DNA of 35,510 nt. It comes from Brachionus koreanus. Taxonomy: Eukaryota > Rotifera > Eurotatoria > Ploima > Brachionidae. Below, piece after piece: positions 20,982 to 32,900 of this stretch (positions are counted from its first letter, which is position 1; each line of letters opens with the position of its first letter). The position numbers were made by a program, and so were the translations under genes. Under the pieces are notes generated by a model. The model searched no databases, was not told where the DNA came from, and saw only the letters and a list, made by a program, of their open reading frames with translations. The stretch is from contig PJRA01000506.1 in assembly GCA_016987375.1 (NCBI GenBank), forward strand, positions 571,415 through 606,924, written 5' to 3'.

Positions 20982-22417
20982 CTAAAAATTATTTAACGGC
21001 GGTAAAAAAGTGCTAAAACGAAAATCAATGCTCGTTTGTTCACAATTTTGAGTATTTTGCTTTAGTTCATTAATAGCTTGTTCTTTACTTTTTTTATCAT
21101 TCAGATTCATTGATGGATAATAATTCAATGGAGTCGAATTGAACATCGAATGTGTCTTCAAAAATTCCAAATTTGAGCTTGTGCTAACCAAAAAATCCTC
21201 ATCCTCTTCATTGGTACCATAATCAGCCAATTCATTCAAATTATTCTCAATTAAGTGACTAGTTAAAAAAGAAGTTTGTGTAGTGTTTGCCGAATAATTA
21301 TTAATGAGTCCGATATTGCTGCTTCCACTGCTTAACGCCGGTCTCATTAACTGAGTCTGTGCTAGGAGACTTGCCAAGTTCGGGTTGATTAAGCTCTTTT
21401 GCATCAAGTCATTGGACATCGGCACTCGTTGACTCTGATGTGACACTTGACTTGGATCAATGCTCAAAATTTTCTGCTGCTCTTCAAGATCTTCCCCACA
21501 GCATATCGTCAACTGATTTGTCTTTGGACTTTGTGAAGACGTGCTTGTTGAGCATGTAGAATTACTGTTTCTAGAATAAACTGATCGATGGTCTAAACTT
21601 TTTTTTGCACTTCGATTAGTTGTTCGGTTCATGCATTTGCACACGCACATCAGCACTAAACCAGATAACACTAATAATATAGTTAAGGCCACGCATATGC
21701 TTATCACTACATTGGAACTAGAAAAATAAAGTTTTAAATTAATCAATTGCCGCAGGAAAATTTTGATCAAGGATAATTAATGAATATTTCAAAGTTTGTT
21801 TATCTTATCATTTATATCTAATTAATATTTATTAAACTGTTATTTCCCTAGTTGGTCGCACTCAATTGTTAACTGCACATAGACATTTAAATCTCATATT
21901 TCAACTATTTTTTTTTTCGGTCTGGCACGTCCGCGCTTAGTCTCTAATGAATAATCTACCATGTGTTCTAATTAAATTCGACATTTAAGATCTTACAAGA
22001 ATCCTAATCTGAACAATTTAGATACTAGTTGCATTTTTAGAGAAAATATATCGGAACATTTGATAAATGATAAGATATACACAGTTATGAATAGATAAGA
22101 TTAAAATCAAGGTAGATATTTACTTTGATATTAAAAAATACAAGCTTGATTGAGATGTTATTTGATTTTGATGGTCAGCTAAATATGCTTTTTGACGATT
22201 GATAAACTCGTTTGAAATGGTTGAGATAATTATAGATGATTTTGATGATGATTGCATAAATGACTTATCATCTTGTTGAAAAGAACAACACATTTTTATA
22301 CCATCGGCTGACTGACAGCAGTACTTGTCTGCCGGACATGGAAAGCCATCGTTGTAAAGGCCATGTTTGTCATAGTACGAACTACAGTAACGTTCGTATT
22401 TTCCCGGATCTTCCATT
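20982..22417 (-). CDS. Shisa-like single-pass membrane protein (5' end uncertain)
   Basis: Two exons are supported: 22124-22417 and 20982-21717, joined in phase 2 across a 406-base intron. They give 342 residues counted from the ATG at 22416. The first exon encodes CSSYYDKHGLYNDGFPC (residues 11-27), then CC at 33-34 and CC at 43-44. This fits the Shisa-family spacing (CxxYxDxxGxxxxxFxC...CC...CC), an extracellular Cys-rich domain that in vertebrates binds receptors such as Frizzled, FGFR or AMPA receptors. A Ser/Ile/Gln-rich stalk follows, then a transmembrane helix at about 101-121, a CVCKC juxtamembrane cluster and a long Ser/Asn/Gln-rich cytoplasmic tail. The tail has PLNYYP and a terminal LPPLNNF but no strict PPxY. 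The first exon starts one base before the ATG at a splice acceptor (TTTAG), so at least one more 5' exon exists. A signal peptide, normal in this family, has not been found. A WBP1/VOPP1-type protein is the alternative. Confidence 0.72.
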
Positions 22418-23325
22418 CTAAATAAGCTATAAATCTAAAGAATAATAAATAAAATGAATATAATTTTCTAATTCTTTTGGAGCCAAAATTGATTTGAAAA
22501 TACATTAATTAATTAATAAAGATGCTTTTAAGGATTGTTTAGCAAAAATCAAAAATAAATTAATTTGTCTAAAAACCACAGGAAATGCGAATACAATCGG
22601 CTCTTGATAGTCTAAAATTTAGTTAAAAGAAATGTCCGATTGAATAACCAGAATGTTCAATTTTGCTCTAAATTGACATTTTTATCTTTTTACAACATTG
22701 TGATTTATAACTCTTTTAAAAGATAAAACAAAAAACAATTTATCAATATTTGTAATTCAATGATTATGATAAATCCCTAGCTTAATTTTAAAATCATGAT
22801 AAAAATTACAACAATAATATTTGTATTCGATCAAATATCAGCTTAGTAATTATTATCATTTTTCAATATTCCTTTAGGGATATATTTTTAGCTAATTCTC
22901 TTTTTATGTGTTAGTTTTATCTATTCAAACTGAGAAAGGGCTAATTTAGGAAAACACTTGCACAAATTAGGCTTTTGTTTGTTCACTGAAAAATAGAAAA
23001 ATGACATTTGATACCGTGTAAACTTTTCACGAGCTAAATACTAATACCTGATACTAGTAAATAATTAACACACTGCCCATATTAATATATTAATATCTTA
23101 ATTTTAATATTTTCATTAAATGAAATAAAAAAATTGAAAAAATATTCCAAATTGACAGTCACTATTTAATACTTTTTAAATTAAGTCGGCAAAATTTTAA
23201 CTAATAATTAATATTATTTTAATTTTTCCAACATAATCAAAAGAAAATTTTACATTTGATAGTGATGAAAATGAATGACTTCAAATCAAAGTTATATTAG
23301 AAATGATTCAAAGGAATAGTTTTAC

Positions 23326-23406
23326 CCGCCAATTTGACCGTTAACCCAGCCGTCAACAAGACCGTATGATTAGCTTGCAATTTGTAGATAGCTAATCTTC
23401 GTTTTA
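23326..23406 (-). other. Possible 5' exon of the Shisa-like gene
   Basis: The minus strand reads YGLVDGWVNGQIGG up to a GG|GTAAAA donor, and the phase (two bases) is what the first Shisa-like exon needs. The same frame begins further up with two ATGs but is cut by an in-frame TAA just before the SYGLVDG segment. If it is spliced, it may serve as 5' UTR and place GGCGGA before the ATG. Confidence 0.3.
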
Positions 23407-23663
23407 GAATGGATTTGTTGCATCATATGTACTTTTTTTTTTATTAAATATATATTCCTTACTAAGAAGCATATTACCAATAAAAGAATAAAAGATATTC
23501 CCAAATAGAAATATTAGATTATTTAATTGGCGTTAAGTTAATAATTAGATATTAGTGACAAAATAGTTAATAAATAAATTATCTAGTCATTTTTTTTAAT
23601 TTTTAATAAAATTTATGTTTGCTCTATAATTTTTTTAAATTAAAATTTTCATTTTTTATTTAT

Positions 23664-23720
23664 CTTTTCTTTTCAACACTCATGAGGTGTTTACTTGAAA
23701 TAAATAAATAAATAATACTA
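23664..23720 (+). repeat. AT-tailed short repeat, family 1 copy 1
   Basis: CTTTTCTTTTCAACACTCAT, then GAGGTGTTT, then TGAAATAAATAAATAAATA. The same order is found at 24536-24600. It looks like a 3' tail of a LINE or SINE ending in an AAAT microsatellite. Confidence 0.6.
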
Positions 23721-24535
23721 CATCTCTAAAAATAGCATTAACTGAGTCTTATGAACTAATGATATTTAGACTTTTTATGAATGAAAAAAAAATAGTTAAA
23801 AGCTTTAAGCAGGAGCAATCTCCTGATACAACATTACAACTAAAGACATTTTCAAGTAAATTTAAAAATGAAATAATGTAAATGATTGATTTGATTTCAT
23901 TCAAGAATTTAGTTTTATGAATCGTAAAAAAAAAATTATTCAAAATAACTTTTCAAGAAAATAAACAATGTTTGTAAATTTAAATATATTTTTTATGAAT
24001 CTTAATAAATAAAATAAATCGATTAGTAAAAAAGTGTATGTCAATAGCTAGTTTATTTAATCGTTTTTTAAAAGTTCAATCTGAACTAAGAAAAATAAAT
24101 ATACATTTTTTAAAATTTTTAATTTGAGTTGAACAAAACTATGGTCGTAATTATTAAAATCACTGATTAACAGTGTTAGTTCTATAATTTTTTAATTAAA
24201 GTAAAGATGGAATATTAAATTGGAATATAAAATAACAGTGAAGAACCCAGCAAACTCTGTGAAATTTAAGAAAAAAAAATGTATAGAGAGAAAAAAAATA
24301 GAGAAAGATGGAACTATTAAATCTTTAAGATACTGCCTAAAATCAATCTTAAATGAAAAAAAATACTTACATAATCCTAATTAACGTCTAGCAAAATAGA
24401 AAAAAAATCATTTTTACTTTTATAATCCTATTTAAAATATTTAAATCCAAAGCATGTGATTTCAAACTAATTTCCTTTAAACAATGCAAACTTATTGAAA
24501 ACAGAAAAATGAACTGTCCTTCATATGTTTTTATT

Positions 24536-24600
24536 CCTTTTCTTTTAATTACTACATCACCCATGAGGTGTTTTCTGAAATAAATAATAATAAAATTACT
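24536..24600 (+). repeat. AT-tailed short repeat, family 1 copy 2
   Basis: CTTTTCTTTT, then CACCCATGAGGTGTTTTCTG, then AAATAAATAATAATAAA. It pairs with the copy at 23664-23720, 870 bases away in the same orientation. Confidence 0.6.
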
Positions 24601-25963
24601 CTTAGCTTAATCTATGATCTAGTAAATGTAAATGATAGAAAAAAATTGTCATAAAACTGTAAAAGTCCAATAAATTGATACTAATATGATATCGATTCGT
24701 AATGTCCAAGTAATAGATCGCGAAGAATGCGTTCAATCTTTAAATAGATTTCGATTCATATAGATTATCTCAATAGTTAGGCTAAACTGATAAAATGTGT
24801 TACTCTATAATATAGGTCTAATAAACAAACAAATAAGACAATATTAAAATAATTGATATTTCAAGTGTTTCGCATATAATTTAATTAATAGTGATGCAAA
24901 CACTTCGAAGTGATGCGAATCGAATGGCCTTTTTGCAATCAGGTTAGGTGCATTGGATTTATTTCTCTATATTCGCAAAAACTAAAACTTAATTAAAACC
25001 AGTTTCGACGATTGATGAATTCATCATGAGAAGATAAACATTTAAATCTAGACGATTGAATTGATCTCAGATCGAAAATTCAAATGTCTGTGTTGCAAGA
25101 TCTCAGTTAGTTAGATAAAAAAAAAGCTTTGATTTGAAATGCATGTTGATTTATTGAATTTAGCTTACTTCAGGAATACTCTAATTAATTATTTAGTCTA
25201 GTTTTGAAAAAGATAAGTGGATAATTGGCTTTAGAACAAAAATTAAATTTTTTTCCACTCTTTATTTTGTTCTTAATGTAACTTTATTTACACAAATCTC
25301 TTAGCGTTTTAATGTGAATTTATAAAGCTTAGCATTCTAATGTTAAAGTTAGCACTGAGTATTCGAATTTTAATTCACTGTTTGTCTTCCTACCATTTGT
25401 TTTGTTTAGTAAATAAAATAGTTTCTAAACGGATATTTTCTTATCTTAACATTTTTGCTTCTCGCGCATTTTACTCAAGATATTCAATCAATCATCAGTT
25501 TATCTTAACTTTCAAAAGCACTTCTTATGAGATATAAAATTACATTTTAATAAAAATTTCAATAGGACACTGAATTGTAAAATTTAATCGCATTTATTCG
25601 ATGTTGTAAAACATATGGACTAAATGATTATTTGCCAAAAAAACATGATATTTTAAAGATAAAAATAAATTTTGAAATTTTCCGAAAATTGAATATTTAC
25701 AAAAAAGAAAAACATTTATTTTTTATTAGTTATTGAATTTTAAAAAATTATGGATAAATTGACTTAAACTTGATCATAAAATAACTCCAGATAAATTTTA
25801 TTTTAAAGCTTTCGATGTTTATTCATTTTCAGCTTAAAAAAATTCACTAAAAACAAGTCAATATTAATATAATTCTCTTTTATTGTATTTTTATTAGCAT
25901 TTATTTTTATATCACTATTTTTCAACTTTAAAATTTATTATAATCTTTCTATGAACTTATTAA

Positions 25964-26070
25964 AGTTGGCTGAAAGGAAGGACTAAGTTCCATACCAAAC
26001 TGCCAGGGTTTATAACCCAAACTATATTTTTAATAATAAATAAATATTTTTAATAAATAATAATATTAAT
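25964..26070 (+). repeat. AT-tailed short repeat, family 2 copy 1
   Basis: TTGGCTGAAAGGAAGG, then CATACCAAACTGCCAGGG, then a TATTTTTAATAATAAATAAA tail. It shares its block order with 26859-26940. Probably a LINE or SINE 3' end. Confidence 0.6.
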
Positions 26071-26858
26071 ATAATTGTTGAATACGATGATTTTTAAAAA
26101 AGGTCTATCTAAACTAAATATGGAATCAAAAGTTAAAATTTATTATTGTATTTAAATGCCTTATTATATAATTTTTTTAAATAGAATACAAAAAATCTTA
26201 AGAACCCTTGTTTAATTTGGAGGTCTTTGTGAATAAAAAAACAACCTTGATTTGAATATAAAGACAAATATATTATTTTTAAATTCAAAATATAACAATT
26301 TCTTACCAAAATTTTCAATAACACTTCTTTCATAAACGAGAAAAAAATAATAGTTAATTTTTATTCAACTAAATATATAAATATATTTTTTTTTAAATTT
26401 AATTTAAAAAACTTCATTCAAGTGTTACATTTTTTCATTGTCATAAGCTTATATTTATATAGAAAAAAAATAAAATGAAAAAATCATTATCTTTATGATG
26501 TATTTTGCTTATATTTTTAATGTTAGATTTCAATAATTCAAATTTAATCTTCAATTCTAACAGATAAGATATTTTTAAAAACAACAATTTTCCCAGCGAT
26601 TATATTAATTAAAATTTAATTGTTTAAAATTGCTTAATTAAATTTGTTTATGGCTACATGGAAATAAATTGTTATGTTTAATAGCACTTTAATTAAGACA
26701 GTATCCAACAGTAGTGAATCGAAAAAAAAGTATTTTTTTTTTCACTTAAATAAAAGACTGTAAAAATCTATAATTTCAATATTAGAGTTAAGAAATATCC
26801 TTGATTCTTATTTTAAAATCATGTCGCCAAATAACTTGGCTTTCTATTCCTTATTAAC

Positions 26859-26940
26859 AGTCTGGCTGAAAAGAAGGCGCCGTTCGGAGCTGCCAAGAGG
26901 AACTATTCCCTCTAAATTATATTTTAAATAAATAAATAAA
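26859..26940 (+). repeat. AT-tailed short repeat, family 2 copy 2
   Basis: CTGGCTGAAAAGAAGG, then GCCGTTCGGAGCTGCCAAG, then a TATTTTAAATAAATAAATAA tail. It is markedly richer in G+C in its body than the flanks, which supports an inserted element. Confidence 0.6.
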
Positions 26941-29900
26941 ATATTCCTTATTCACTCCTTGTGGAGCATAGAGTTTATTTAAAAAGGTAGAAACGTATGT
27001 GTATAAAATTATTAATTTTTGTGAATCAACGGTCTTTTATTCTCCTAATTTAAGACTAAAAAAAATTTTTTTTAAATAATTTTAATATCTAAAAAATTGA
27101 TTAAATTAATAGTTAAAAGAACAAAATAAACCACAAAAAGCCTAGTTTTTTTTCTAATTTTCTTTTTTTTCTGAAGCTAATCAGTGTTATGAATTTTATG
27201 AAAACAAATTCTAATAACTTTTCTTTCGGTTAAAACAAACAATTAAAGTTAATTATATGATTTTATTTACAAATCATTAGCACGTAGGGAAAATTAAAAC
27301 CTTAAAAAAAATTTTCGTCTTCGGTATTTTTTTTAAGTAATGAGAGAATCAAATGAGTAGGCTATTATTCAAACGAAAGCTTAAAATAAAATAACAGGAA
27401 ATAAAGCTCTACAAACAGAACTTAAATTTACCTTGATTGTGATTTAGAATGTTTATTGTTGGTTTTAGAACAATAGCAATTACAATTCTGAAAGAATCCG
27501 ATGCCATGAATAAATAAAGAAATTTATAACTTTTTTTCCGTTTGAATGAGTTGTAAATAGTCTCGGACTTTTTTTTTTGAAGCAAACAGGAAAAACCCAC
27601 TTGAAAAGCTAAAAAGCCAGATTCATATCATCTATTACGAGATTAAGGTTTTAATTAAGCCTAAGATAAAAGCGGTCCTAGTTTACTTAAAAGAGGAAAC
27701 CGTGATTATTTATTATCTCTTTGGCATGCACACTTATATTAAATGATACAGAAATCTTAGAGATAACACACGCACATTAAAACATAGTAGCGTGTTTATA
27801 TTCAATTAACTATAAAGTGTAACGGAAATTAATGATATTAGTTTTCTAGCTAGTAGTGTATTCATTTTCAAAAACTAACTGGGCATATTTAAATTTTGCG
27901 GGTAGTTAACAAAGCCAAAGAGAATTACGTAATTAAAGGCTCATTTGATTCCCAAGCAAATGAAAGTAAATATTGATGAATAAGTATCAAATGACATTAA
28001 TATTTGTAATGATATTAATATGGTTAGTATTAGTTTTGTACCAACTGATTTAAAACAAACTTTAAACTAAAGGTTATTCAAGGCATAAATTTCTCTAAGC
28101 CACATCAAAATTTACTCAATTAATCATGATATATACAAGATGATTTTTTGATCAATTCGTTAACACTAGAAAATCCGAGGGGTTTTAAATCCTTTTTTCA
28201 AAAATTAAAGCTTTATTTTTTTTTTAATTTTGAAATATAATTTTATAAAATACTTTCTAAAAACTAAACATCTTTTTTTTAATTCTTAAAAATTTTAATT
28301 TATTTTCAGAAAAAAATATTTAATCTTTTATTTTTTATTTTATGTAACTATATTGGAATTTTTTAAAAAACAGTCGCGCTTTCTAGTTTTAAAAAATTCT
28401 AATAACAAATGCTATAATAGAGCATGAAACGATCAGGTCAATTTAATTTAAAAAAATAATTAAATCAAATAATTTTAGAAAATTGTAATTTTTGAAATAA
28501 TTATTTTTTATTAATATCTCAAAACAATAATTCTTATTCAATAAAACGTTTAGATCTTAATATACTATGATATATTGACCTCAAATTTAATAAATCTTTA
28601 AAGTGTTAAAGAATTAATAATCTTTTCATGCTTTAAAATTCTAATTTCGACTGGTTATATTCTTTAAAATAAGTCAAAATTTTAAAATTTCCATTTTAAT
28701 CATTACATTTTCTAACAATTAAAACAAAAATAAACAGTCTAAAATGACTTTTAGCTTTTGACTTGATTTTTTAAAATAGGTATTCAATAAGCTATTGATT
28801 CGATTCAATTAAAGCTTTTCAAAATGAGCATCATCTTGAAACTGCTTACATTAGAAAGCCTGAAAAAAAAATCAGATTCACGCTAGTTGTGCGAATATTC
28901 TCTACAGATATTTAGGTATTGAAAACTTTATTAAAAAAGAATCGAAATCGTTCTTTTCTTTGATTTGCTTTTTTAATTAAATTTCAATTGAGATTTAATC
29001 AATATATCTAAAAGTAAATGTGAAAATTTCAATAAAAAATCAATAAAGTAAACAAAAGTAAAGAAATTGAAAATCTGTTCTCTGTTTTTATTCACTTAAT
29101 GGAAATTATTATCCGTATTTTAAACAAAACTAATGTTTCTATCTAAAGCAAAATAATGATGAACACCACTTGAGTCTTCTTTACTTAAATAAAGCAGATA
29201 TTTTCAAAATTTTCTAAGTTCCGTATGAAGGCATCTTAGCGAACTATAGTAAAGTATCCAAAATTTGAAATATTTTGCACAATCATGATAAATCATTTCA
29301 ATTTTGAACTCTCTCTTAATCAAATGATCAATCATTTCGGTCAAATACTGTTCCGAAAAAATCTATTTCTCATGGTGTACAATTAATATTTATCAAAAAG
29401 TTTTTGTTTCTGAAAGATAGAACTAGTTTTTTTTTATTAGATTATTACTGATAAAAAATTAAATCTTTAAATCTTATATATTTGTAATAAATATATATTT
29501 TCTAGATAATTCAAACAATTTCAGCAAATGTTTAATTGACCAAAATTCTCTCCAAGAAAACCTTAAATAACAAAAAACCAGCTTGATTTTTTTAAGTGAA
29601 TGTATCTAAATTATTATCTTTTTAATGGAAAAAAATTTAATTTTGATTTAAGATACTAGTTTATCCATTTTTTTTTAGTTGACTACAGAATTAGGACTGT
29701 CTAGATTTTTTTTCTTAATTAATTAAGTGAAGAAAAAAATTGAAAATTTTCAAATGACATAATTTACTCATATGGTTGCATTTTTATTAAACAAAACGAA
29801 TTCAATTTAATGAATAGAGTCTTGTACTTACAGCTTCACTTGAACCCTTATTAATTGGCTATATTTAATACGTCAGGTTAATTTAAATAATTAAGGCTTT

Positions 29901-32900
29901 TAAGCTTTATATATATTATGAAAAAATTGAAAAATTAAACTAATTCGAGTTAACAAGTATTTCTAATTTTGACTAGAAAGAAAAAAATAATCTAATTTTA
30001 AATTGTAGCGGTGCGAAGAAGTCTTTGTTTTAGGGCTGAGAAATAATTGCATTCGAAACAAATTATGTAATTGGAAGCTGAAAAGCGTAAATTGCAAAAT
30101 CGTGGCTTGGCATATCTCGCCCCCCAACATAGACTTGAAAAAGCCGAGTCAAAATAGTTCATTTTTAATTAATCAATATCATTTATACCAACAACAAAAT
30201 ATTTGCTCCAAGTCCAAATACTTGTTTGTTTATCTATTCAAATTACAAAATACTAAAAATTAGATAACAAATCAACTTACACTCAAGAGCTAAATCATCA
30301 TCATTTTTCAGATATATTTTATCGGCTATTTCAGATCATAAATTAGTTTGATATTTTTGAATAGCCTTTTGAAAAAATAATTATAAATCTTCACTAGGAT
30401 AAAAATGATGTAAGTCAAGCAAACTCAAAAATTAAAAATACTTAACTCAAGGGTTAATATTCTGCTCTATACTTATAATAATTATCTATGAATATTTTGT
30501 TTGAATTATTTGATAATTTACAACTCAATTCACACATGCGCTGATAATTTCCTAGTGCTACTCTATTCTAATTTGAAATTTGATGATTAAATTTGAAAAA
30601 AAAAATTATACGGATTCAAAAATTCTATGACCTAAATGCCAAACAAAAAATTTATCTTTAAGTGAATCCTTTTAAATTGTTTAACTTAAATAAAATTTAA
30701 CTAGATCTAAATAAATTTATTTGTGTTTTTGCTTTTAGCCATTGATTCTTAGTTAAGAAAAAATTTCTATTCAGGTACTGAAATAAAAGTCCCAAATAAA
30801 TAGAAACTTAATATTAAACTCTTCTGTTAAGAAAAAAAAATTGAAAGACTTCACATAAAAAACATTTTTGATCAAATGATTTGGAACAAATTCATGTCCT
30901 AAAATGAATGCAAATTTAAACTATTAGAAAATTGAAAAATAAAATGATCGTTTCAAGGAACAATGTTGAAGCATAATTCCAGCTTTTGGACGATACACGT
31001 CCTGAATTTGCACCCAAAAGAGTATTTATTGTACAAAACGAGTCTTAATAAAAAACACTTGAAATCAAGCAAGATATAATAATTCAAATAGAATGAACCA
31101 GATAGAAAATTACTAAGAGTATTTTTTATTATTTCAATGACTTGGTAATAAATAAAAGATAAATTTTTAGTGAACTTGAAGCTTGAATATATCAAGGCGA
31201 AAACGAATTGATTTAATTACAATTGGAAACAAAATAGAGATAAATATCTTTGCAAAGAAAAACAACTAGCTAGCAAAATTCGGTCCTAGCTTTCTGCTTT
31301 TGATTCAGATTAATTTCAAAGTATTCGTTTAAGAATTTCTCGTCAAAATTTCTCTTGACTAGGGTTTCTATTAAGAAATCAACTAAGCATGATAAAATAA
31401 ATATTAAAAATTGAACCAGTTTGAATTTAAAGTAAATATTAGTTTGAATAAATCATTAGTTAAATACATAAAGAGATCTATATGATCGATGTGCTTATTG
31501 AACCCTAATTGCACTTCATTGATTTGCTCTATGTGTACAAATCAACTCGAAAAATATTTAGCAAATAAAAACAAATTCTGCTTTTCGATATCAAGGCTCT
31601 CATAACTTACTTACCAAAGTTGGCTTAGCTCGACGAGTTGTTAATTATTCTAAATGTAGATTTATAAATATTTGCTTTTCTTCTTGTTATCTTCTCTTTT
31701 TCTAGTTCTAATTAGTTTCGTTTCAATTAATAAATAAACAAAATCAAGGACATGCTTATTTGAAATCTAACAAACTTTAGAATTTAAATGCAATTTTTAC
31801 CGTTTTTATTTTTTTATTTGGCTCATATAGTGCATTTCTTGCTGTGTTAATTATTTTATTTTATTTTTTTTAAATCATGAACAGTTTAAATCTTTAGTTG
31901 ATTTATTCAAAAGTATTAAAAAGGTGTCAAAAGTTTAACCTACTCGTAACAATTTAAAAGAAAACTTGAAAAAAATTTCAAATAAGTTTAAAAAAAAATC
32001 ATCTAATTTAATCAATGATTTAAGCTTTTGAAATTAAATTTTGAAACAAAAAATGCTGGTATCAAAATTTGGAAGGAATTGTCTGAAAAGTCGTGAATAT
32101 AAAAAATTGTTAAAACTTTTATTATGAAAACAAAGAGAAAATCAGTTTTTCTAGATATTTTAAATTTTCAAAACAACTTAATTTTTATTCCTAATTTTGT
32201 CTTATTTGTTGAAAGAATTTTAAAACTGTATGTTTTTGTTTTAAAAAATATGAAAAATGAAATATTTGGCCGATTAGTTAAACATTTGGTCAATGGTTCA
32301 TTTAATTGCTTTCATCCGAAATAACTAATTTTTTTAAATACTTATGGCACTGTTCTTCCTTTTTCTAGTTCTTAATTAAGTTAGAAAATAAGGTTGATTT
32401 AGATAAGAATGAGCATTAAATACAAATTTACTACTTGTTAATTACAGATAAGAACTGAGGCTTTTATGGTTAAGCCTTAGAAAAAATAAAAACACTTTTT
32501 TTTATTTAATAGAATTCTACAAATAACTTAACTTTGCTTAACAAAACCGACTAAAAATATGCAAATGCCCCTTTCCATTTTTTAAAGTAAACTATTTATA
32601 AAAAAATTTGTTTTTATAAAATATTTTCGCTTTAAGAGGCATTAAAATACCGTCTGAAGATAAATAAAGGAAGTTGAACACTGAGTATAAAAATAAATAA
32701 CTTATTATAAAGATCTTAATCGATCAATTGAGCAGAATAATCTAGCTCGTGGAAATGTTAAGAAAAAATTTTAGACTCACTCGCAATTCTATGAAATTGC
32801 AAAGCTTAGTACACTTTTAAAAATTAAAGATATTAAATTTTTAGATTATTAAATATTCAAATGACCCGTGACTTATTTGGGCATGATTGTCTATAATTTG

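Noticed and set aside
24371..24410. Minus-strand ATG followed by hydrophobic codons and a GTAAGT donor (possible signal exon)
   Set aside because: A TAG stop interrupts the frame after seven codons.
25340..25537. Plus-strand open frame of 65 codons with a hydrophobic start
   Set aside because: Could pass for a signal peptide, but it has no acceptor or donor context, is on the strand opposite the Shisa-like gene, and has no recognised family.
30280..30330. Minus-strand exon-like stretch (DKIYLKNDDDLALE) before a GTAAGT donor
   Set aside because: Phase-symmetrical and short, but its phase does not match the need of the Shisa-like exon and nothing else supports it.
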